This document shows, piece after piece, positions 60,601 through 64,000 of a DNA stretch of 64,000 nucleotides. Source of the stretch: CBDCVA01 sp965222935 [NCBI: Candidatus Latescibacterota bacterium] (GTDB lineage: Bacteria; Latescibacterota; CBDCVA01); assembly GCA_965222935.1 (NCBI GenBank), contig CBDCVA010000002.1:2108001-2172000 (forward strand). Reading direction: 5' to 3'. Numbering within the stretch: position 1 is the first letter of the stretch; the number at the start of each line of letters is the position of its first letter. Below the pieces are notes generated by a model that did not search any database, was not told the DNA's origin, and saw only the letters and a list, made by a program, of their open reading frames with translations. Position numbers and translations under genes: made by a program.

Positions 60601-60711
60601 GGTGCCGATGGGTGCCGGGAACGCTCGTACTCCCGAGGCTGAGGTGGACGCAAGAAAAAGGGCGACGAAAGCCGCCGCCCCCCGCACCCTGGAAGCCGCC
60701 GGACGCCGCAC
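57655..60711 (-). CDS. M6-like secreted protein with FG-GAP repeats and T9SS tail; protease site lost
   Basis: 1,018 residues. Signal peptide ends near VRAF. Residues ~35-470 align with immune-inhibitor-A-type M6 proteins (LPPHDRAFYAQHLTAL, GLLIWHVDERRIESARA, RSIHLEEADGFEDIG), but where HExxHxLGL is expected the sequence is GLFAFQLGLPSLAL, with neither His nor Glu. So it is probably not a protease. Residues ~490-920 hold six or more FG-GAP/VCBS calcium-type blades (VVADFDGDGQPEVAAV, LGDLDGDGTLEVVVAG, LADLDGDGRVEIVAA). The C-terminal ~95 residues (YCYPNPVGPETEGRFRFFL ... SGFYLARLAA) are a T9SS sorting domain. Confidence 0.85.
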   Translation of the reverse strand: MRRPAASRVRGAAAFVALFLASTSASGVRAFPAPIGTIRILAVRIQFPEEVPDLISTTGSGRFDLRPRAEARATYRFPFDLPPHDRAFYAQHLTALANLYRGASGGQLELAFEVWPTRPQGAYELERAMATFGNGRTDSEREIDWVELLRDAVSAVSATEGNALDFDRFDSICVIHAGVFEGRLNDIAPVYLSPDDLDRILGGPIRTPSGTVRDGWLVPQAMSTDGVAGLNSTMAGLFAFQLGLPSLALSTPQGQVPAIGGWSILDAGVGNLVTPPGRPEDDVVIGYLPPLLGAWARTELGWIEPLVVSRDTTVTLLAATDPESLQAVKVPIGPGEYFLLENRYRGEGPLEIELSDGNEGVWLDARPREWAIPGSGLLIWHVDERRIESARAAGEALNNDPLKRSIHLEEADGFEDIGNAFVTLFDPRVSEFAGGESDPFKDGTVFGPGTQPSTHTNAGAETGVEITAPDPAAERIQIEIRFRRNLPGWPVQAPDSLAGAPVVADFDGDGQPEVAAVTRHGEAVIWNAGARTGSQKTSSTREPVLSAPVAGDLDSDGAVDLVWVDGAGMGHALILKMGSREGFLQVIEITLGHIALGRPTVAGAPLVIEHVLSNTETPELIFAGTDGQLSISPGLGAAGSDPLVLDAGAGQTIVGLAAGDVTSDGLADIVTVNANGLVSLVDDGELRLLGRFVTEPTGGPVLGDLDGDGTLEVVVAGTSGEVTALEIGPKSERFGIVVDATGPMDGFPMDVGSPLATAPALADINDDGRLEIIVLGPDRVHAVRFNGVVQAGFPVRFPVTDAPETRPTRPVILKPEGEPALIFFGLDDGRVLAMEGPSTGVEARENLAMPGDLASAPTLADLDGDGRVEIVAATVDGLIQARPLPYTASPQTLVWSAPEADAARTSRFGGPRGNAPATVEALMPESSVYCYPNPVGPETEGRFRFFLSETARVDVQIFNLAGELVDTFGSGPEGFGGGTENEITWDTSKLGSGFYLARLAARANGRTDVALVKTAVVK

Positions 60712-60717
60712 CCCGAT

Positions 60718-61764
60718 TTACTTCTTCTTCCCGGTGAAGTAGCTGAAGTCGACCGCCAGTGAGAAGCGGATCGTGTCCTGCAGGGGGGTTTTCTCGCCGA
60801 CGATGTACGCGATGTCCACGGTGAACGGATTGATATGGAGCCCCGCGCCGAAAGTGGGCGTTTTGCGTTCACCATCGTCATCGTAAAAATACCCGGTGCG
60901 CAGGGCGAGGATGTTGGCGTAGGCGTACTCGGCCCCGATGTGGAAATCCATCTCCTTGAACTCGTCTTCCTCGTCGCGCAAGGATGTCACCAGCGACATG
61001 AGAGAGCGATCATCGTTGATCAGGGGCTTGTAGACGTCCAGGGCCACGAGGATATCGTTGTACTCCGTGTCCAGCGCCTTGTAGGCCCCGCCGACGACGA
61101 GGTGCTGCGGCAAGGGGTCCGCCTGGCGGGCGTCGATGTACGAGATCTTGGGGCCCACGTTGCGCAGAGTGGCGCCGAGCGTTAGGCCGCTCAGCGGTTC
61201 GCGCCAGAGCCAGCCGACGTCCACTCCGAAGCTATTGCCAATGCCCTTGCCTCGCTCTGCCCCCGCGCCGAAGGGCGCCAGCCGAGAGTGGATCCATTTG
61301 ATCGTCACGCCCAGGGCATGTTGCTCGGAGAGATAGGTGCCGTAGGATCCGGAGATGGCGAGGTCGTAGCTGGAGAAGGTGCCCAGTTCGGTGCCGAACT
61401 CGTCGGTGTGGATCTGCTCGCCGTAGGTCAGGAACGTGACGTTCGCGCCGATGTTGCCCACACCCTCGATGGGTTGGCTATAAGCCACGTACTCGTAGAA
61501 GAGATCGTCAGCGAGCTTGGGGAGCCACTTGGTGTGGGTGTAACGAAAGCTGCGGCTCGACTGGCCGGCCAGGCCCGCCGGGTTGAAGTACGTTGCCGTG
61601 GCGTCGTCGGCGATGGCGACGTACGCACCTCCCAGGCCCGAGGCACGGATGCCCGGCTCGATAAGCAAGAACAGGACCGCTGCGCGGCTCTCGGTCGTCG
61701 CTCGCGCGCGGGTGCTAGTGGTCGCCGCAGCCAAGATCACTAAGGCTAACGCCACATAACGCAT
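60718..61764 (-). CDS. PorV/PorQ-family outer-membrane protein
   Basis: 348 residues with a signal peptide (MRYVALALVILAAAT). Landmark FadL-like N-terminus: RASGLGGAYVAIADDATATYFNPAGLA, then alternating beta strands to a C-terminal aromatic FSYFTGKKK. PorV shuttles T9SS clients to the surface-attachment complex; PorQ is a relative. It lies 6 bp upstream of the T9SS-tailed M6-like gene, fitting a role in exporting that protein. First gene of the envelope module ending at 49845. Confidence 0.87.
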   Translation of the reverse strand: MRYVALALVILAAATTSTRARATTESRAAVLFLLIEPGIRASGLGGAYVAIADDATATYFNPAGLAGQSSRSFRYTHTKWLPKLADDLFYEYVAYSQPIEGVGNIGANVTFLTYGEQIHTDEFGTELGTFSSYDLAISGSYGTYLSEQHALGVTIKWIHSRLAPFGAGAERGKGIGNSFGVDVGWLWREPLSGLTLGATLRNVGPKISYIDARQADPLPQHLVVGGAYKALDTEYNDILVALDVYKPLINDDRSLMSLVTSLRDEEDEFKEMDFHIGAEYAYANILALRTGYFYDDDGERKTPTFGAGLHINPFTVDIAYIVGEKTPLQDTIRFSLAVDFSYFTGKKK

Positions 61765-61956
61765 TGTCTTTCAGCCTCCCTACACGTCTCACCCGCGGAA
61801 CAGGCGCTCAGACCATAAATCGGCGAAACACGCTTTCTCCTTACTTTCGGGCTCATACGTCCGGTCGGCGGATGAAGTTCCCCATTTCTCGCGTACGAGG
61901 AGGGCCTTACGGAGCGGGTCGTGCACAGCGCTCCGATCTTTCATTGGGGCCGGGGA

Positions 61957-63015
61957 TCACGATTCGTACGGGACGGACTCGGTTCGTCCGCTTCTGGCTG
62001 AGCGCTCCGTGGCCTCGATCACCGCGATGACGCGCCTGGCCGATTCGGGCGTCACCGCCAGGGGTGCCCCGCGCAGCAGATGATCGGCAATGGTCTGGTA
62101 ATAGGCCTCCCAGGTGCGCTCCATGTAAGGCACGGTGAGCTCGGCGGGGTAACCCTCCAGGTGGGTCATCACCCTGAAGCTGCGCTCATCGCTCCGGTCG
62201 TCCACGATGGCGCCCTTCGTGCCCAGGATGCGCCACTTGGGGCGGCCGGCGTGAGCAATGTGGCTGATATGTACGTCGGCGACGGCGCCCGAGCTGAAGC
62301 GCAGGAACGCGCCTATATGGTCCTCGTTCGTCACGTCGTGCCACACCCGCTTCTGGACCGTACCGGAGACGCCGACCACGGCGCCGGGCACCAGGTTGAG
62401 CACCCAGTCCAGGTGGTGCGCCCCGATGTCGTAGAAGGCTCCTCCGCTGATGGCCTTGTCCGCGCGCCACGCGCCCCACGTTTTGATAGGGTGGGTATAG
62501 GTCCAGCTTCCCGACTCCACATGGAACACATCGCCCAGAAGCCCTTTGGCGATGACCTCTCGTATCGCCATGAAGTCACCGTCCCACCGCCGGTTGTGAA
62601 AGACCGAAAGCATTCTGTTGGCGTTGTGGGCATGAGCGATCATCGCGTCCGCCTCCGCGACCGTGATGCACATCGGTTTTTCGACGATCACGTGCGCGCC
62701 GGCTTCCAGCGCCGCGAGTGTCAGCGCCGCGTGCGTGTTGTGCGGAGTAGCCACGACGACCACGTCGATCCCGCCATCGGCCAGGAGGCCGTTCACGTTC
62801 TGGTACAACGCGACTTCGGGAAAGTCCTCCCCGGCTGTGCCGAGGCGGGCAGCGTCGGTGTCGCAGATGGCGGCGAGCTCGAACTCGGGGTGCCCAACGA
62901 TCCACTCCGCGTGGCTGCGCCCCGCCGCAAAGCCGACGCGCTTCCCATCGAGATAGACGGCACCGTAGCCTACGACGGCGGTGCGAATGGGCGATTCGAG
63001 GACACCGGATGCCAT
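61957..63015 (-). CDS. Gfo/Idh/MocA-family oxidoreductase
   Basis: 352 residues. Rossmann start RTAVVGYGAVYLDGKRVGF, then VVATPHNTHAALTLAALEAGAHVIVEKPMC with the conserved EKP lysine, and GGAFYDIGAHHLDWVL with the catalytic-type Asp/His. Family enzymes oxidise or reduce sugars and cyclitols with NAD(P). 192 bp of unremarkable spacer (61765-61956) separates it from the envelope module. The neighbouring NodB-like deacetylase and DegT-type aminotransferase suggest aminosugar or polysaccharide metabolism. Confidence 0.92.
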   Translation of the reverse strand: MASGVLESPIRTAVVGYGAVYLDGKRVGFAAGRSHAEWIVGHPEFELAAICDTDAARLGTAGEDFPEVALYQNVNGLLADGGIDVVVVATPHNTHAALTLAALEAGAHVIVEKPMCITVAEADAMIAHAHNANRMLSVFHNRRWDGDFMAIREVIAKGLLGDVFHVESGSWTYTHPIKTWGAWRADKAISGGAFYDIGAHHLDWVLNLVPGAVVGVSGTVQKRVWHDVTNEDHIGAFLRFSSGAVADVHISHIAHAGRPKWRILGTKGAIVDDRSDERSFRVMTHLEGYPAELTVPYMERTWEAYYQTIADHLLRGAPLAVTPESARRVIAVIEATERSARSGRTESVPYES

Positions 63016-63094
63016 CTCGACGACGCTCCCTGGCTAGCCCTTCAGACGTCCTACGGGTTCCATCTGCGCTCCGGAGTCCACCGCAGTAGTACGT

Positions 63095-63844
63095 TCACCT
63101 CGTGCGCCAGGCCTCAACTCGCTGCGCGACGGCCACCACGGGCGCCACCCATAGCCGATCGCGATGGCGGGCCAGAAACGTGCAAAGTTCCCGAAGATCC
63201 GTCTCGGTCACCGAGAGCCTCCCCTCGCTGATGCCGTGGAAGGTGAGGATGGCCCAGTAGCCCTCCGAGGCGCTTTCGGCTAGCCCCACCAGCTCCGGGC
63301 CCGACATGCGCTCACACGGCATCGACCAGAGGTAGTGAAGGTCGCACGCACGCGGCTGGTTCGTCGCTCGCTCGCCCTTGCCGCGCGCCGCAGGGAAATG
63401 GCGGGCGATGACCGGCACGTAGCTCTGCCGCCTCGCCCCCTCGCCCACGTAGTCCTGGTAGCAGGGATAGCAGAAGGTGCAGGTCTCCTGCTCGGGGATG
63501 ATCTCCCGCAGCCTGCGCGAAGCCTCCAGAACGTCCGCCTCGATCTCCGCGAGCGTCATGGCCTCGAGGCCGCGTCCTTCGGGAGTAAAGGGGAAGTTGC
63601 CCGAACAGGGGTGGCTTACGGTGTGGTTGCCCACCTCGTGGCCCGCCCGGGCGACATCGCGCCACGGTAGAAGCCCTTCGCGCCAGTTCTCGTGCCGTGG
63701 GGGCACGTAGAACGTCGCCCCAAGACCGTGCTCGTCGAGCATGGGAATGGCCACCTCGAGTTGCGAGGTCATGCCGTCATCGAATGTCAGCGAGACCGCA
63801 CCCAGGCAGCCCTCAGGCCAGAGGCTTGCGTTCTCCGAAGCCAT
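63095..63844 (-). CDS. Polysaccharide deacetylase (NodB homology)
   Basis: 249 residues. Catalytic Asp-Asp in SLTFDDGMTS (motif 1), metal-binding GNHTVSHPCS (HxxxH, motif 2), and a late LTFHGIS (motif 5-type His). A cysteine-rich stretch CTFCYPCYQ in the middle is unusual. No signal peptide, so it probably acts in the cytoplasm or is a peptidoglycan/sugar deacetylase of the short type. It starts 4 bp after the stop of the DegT-type gene. Confidence 0.9.
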   Translation of the reverse strand: MASENASLWPEGCLGAVSLTFDDGMTSQLEVAIPMLDEHGLGATFYVPPRHENWREGLLPWRDVARAGHEVGNHTVSHPCSGNFPFTPEGRGLEAMTLAEIEADVLEASRRLREIIPEQETCTFCYPCYQDYVGEGARRQSYVPVIARHFPAARGKGERATNQPRACDLHYLWSMPCERMSGPELVGLAESASEGYWAILTFHGISEGRLSVTETDLRELCTFLARHRDRLWVAPVVAVAQRVEAWRTR

Positions 63845-63848
63845 TGGG

Positions 63849-64000
63849 TTACCCGAGGAGCGCCCGATGGTGCTCGGCGACTTTGACGAAGGCGTCCGCC
63901 GTCTGGTCCATCAGGTCGCGATGGTCGGCGGCGAGGTGTCCGGCGCCGATTGTGAGTTCCTCTTCCGCGCAGAAGCGCTCCGCTGTGGGGCAATCGCCCT
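63849..64000 (-). CDS. DegT/DnrJ/EryC1-type aminotransferase, C-terminal fragment
   Basis: Only the last ~50 codons are in the window; the 5' end lies beyond the right edge. GDCPTAERFCAEEELTIGAG followed by a helical end (ADAFVKVAEHHRALLG) matches the C-terminus of PLP-dependent sugar aminotransferases of the DegT/StrS family (P-x-AE-x-L/FC-x-E). The stop TAA lies at 63849-63851. Likely in one unit with the deacetylase and oxidoreductase. Confidence 0.7.
   Translation of the reverse strand, partial: GDCPTAERFCAEEELTIGAGHLAADHRDLMDQTADAFVKVAEHHRALLG

Noticed and set aside
1-64000. CRISPR arrays, rRNA genes or replication origin
   Set aside because: No spaced direct-repeat series, rRNA-like conserved blocks or DnaA-box cluster was seen.

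Overview
The window looks like a chromosomal stretch of a G+C-rich, uncultured bacterium of the FCB group (Latescibacterota-like). This is an inference. It rests on two secreted proteins ending in type IX secretion (T9SS) FlgD-like sorting domains, a PorV/PorQ-family outer-membrane protein, large zinc-peptidase/TolB-propeller/beta-barrel proteins, a pair of DUF6785-type membrane proteins, phytanoyl-CoA dioxygenases (PhyH) and an NrfHA nitrite reductase. I see no rRNA operon, CRISPR array, phage gene set or recognisable transcription factor.

Region by region. 1-931 (minus): nrfH and the start of nrfA (nitrite to ammonium). 1236-6994: two convergent DUF362-type genes. Between them sits a 2,015-bp insertion (3906-5920) with ~24-bp terminal inverted repeats and a perfect 8-bp target duplication. 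It carries a class II tRNA, a broken collagen-like gene and small ORFs but no transposase. 7092-12570: GNAT acetyltransferase, cytoplasmic-type sialidase, a broken SRPBCC gene, an O-methyltransferase, a HAD phosphatase and an Ldh2 dehydrogenase. 11566-17687 is two duplicated pairs: Ldh2, Ldh2, then two large GATase1-like proteins. 18090-23383: an alpha/alpha-toroid protein, CoA-acylating semialdehyde dehydrogenase, class IV aminotransferase and an amidohydrolase. 23519-24940: a T9SS-exported kelch protein. 24993-29120 (minus): a PhyH gene interrupted by one in-frame TGA, a PfkB kinase, a hexulose-phosphate-synthase remnant, hexuloisomerase, and a PhyH-HEAT fusion.

29120-38424: an IS3-type remnant, tRNA-Leu(CAG), an alcohol-dehydrogenase remnant, then a large minus-strand cluster of two DUF6785-type membrane proteins followed by three tandem LarA-like (DUF2088) proteins. 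All three lack the residues expected for binding the nickel-pincer cofactor. 38533-41910 (minus): fructose-6-phosphate-aldolase-like protein, Mut7-C RNase-domain protein, uroporphyrinogen-decarboxylase-like protein and PfkB kinase. 42075-42623: a lone CHAT-like protease domain. 42826-46925 (plus): lipoprotein, class II aldolase, an acetokinase-family kinase with altered active-site residues, class II fructose-bisphosphate aldolase and a LysE exporter; the middle three suggest a sugar-acid or polyol breakdown route. 47071-49756: serine acetyltransferase, TauE/SafE permease, thioredoxin reductase.

49845-61764 (minus) is a tightly packed envelope module: PorV-like protein, an M6-like protein that has lost its HExxH site and carries a T9SS tail, two HExxH/TolB/beta-barrel giants, and two small membrane proteins. 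61957-64000: Gfo/Idh/MocA oxidoreductase, NodB deacetylase and the end of a DegT-type aminotransferase. Several gene remnants and tandem duplications show that this is a plastic region.
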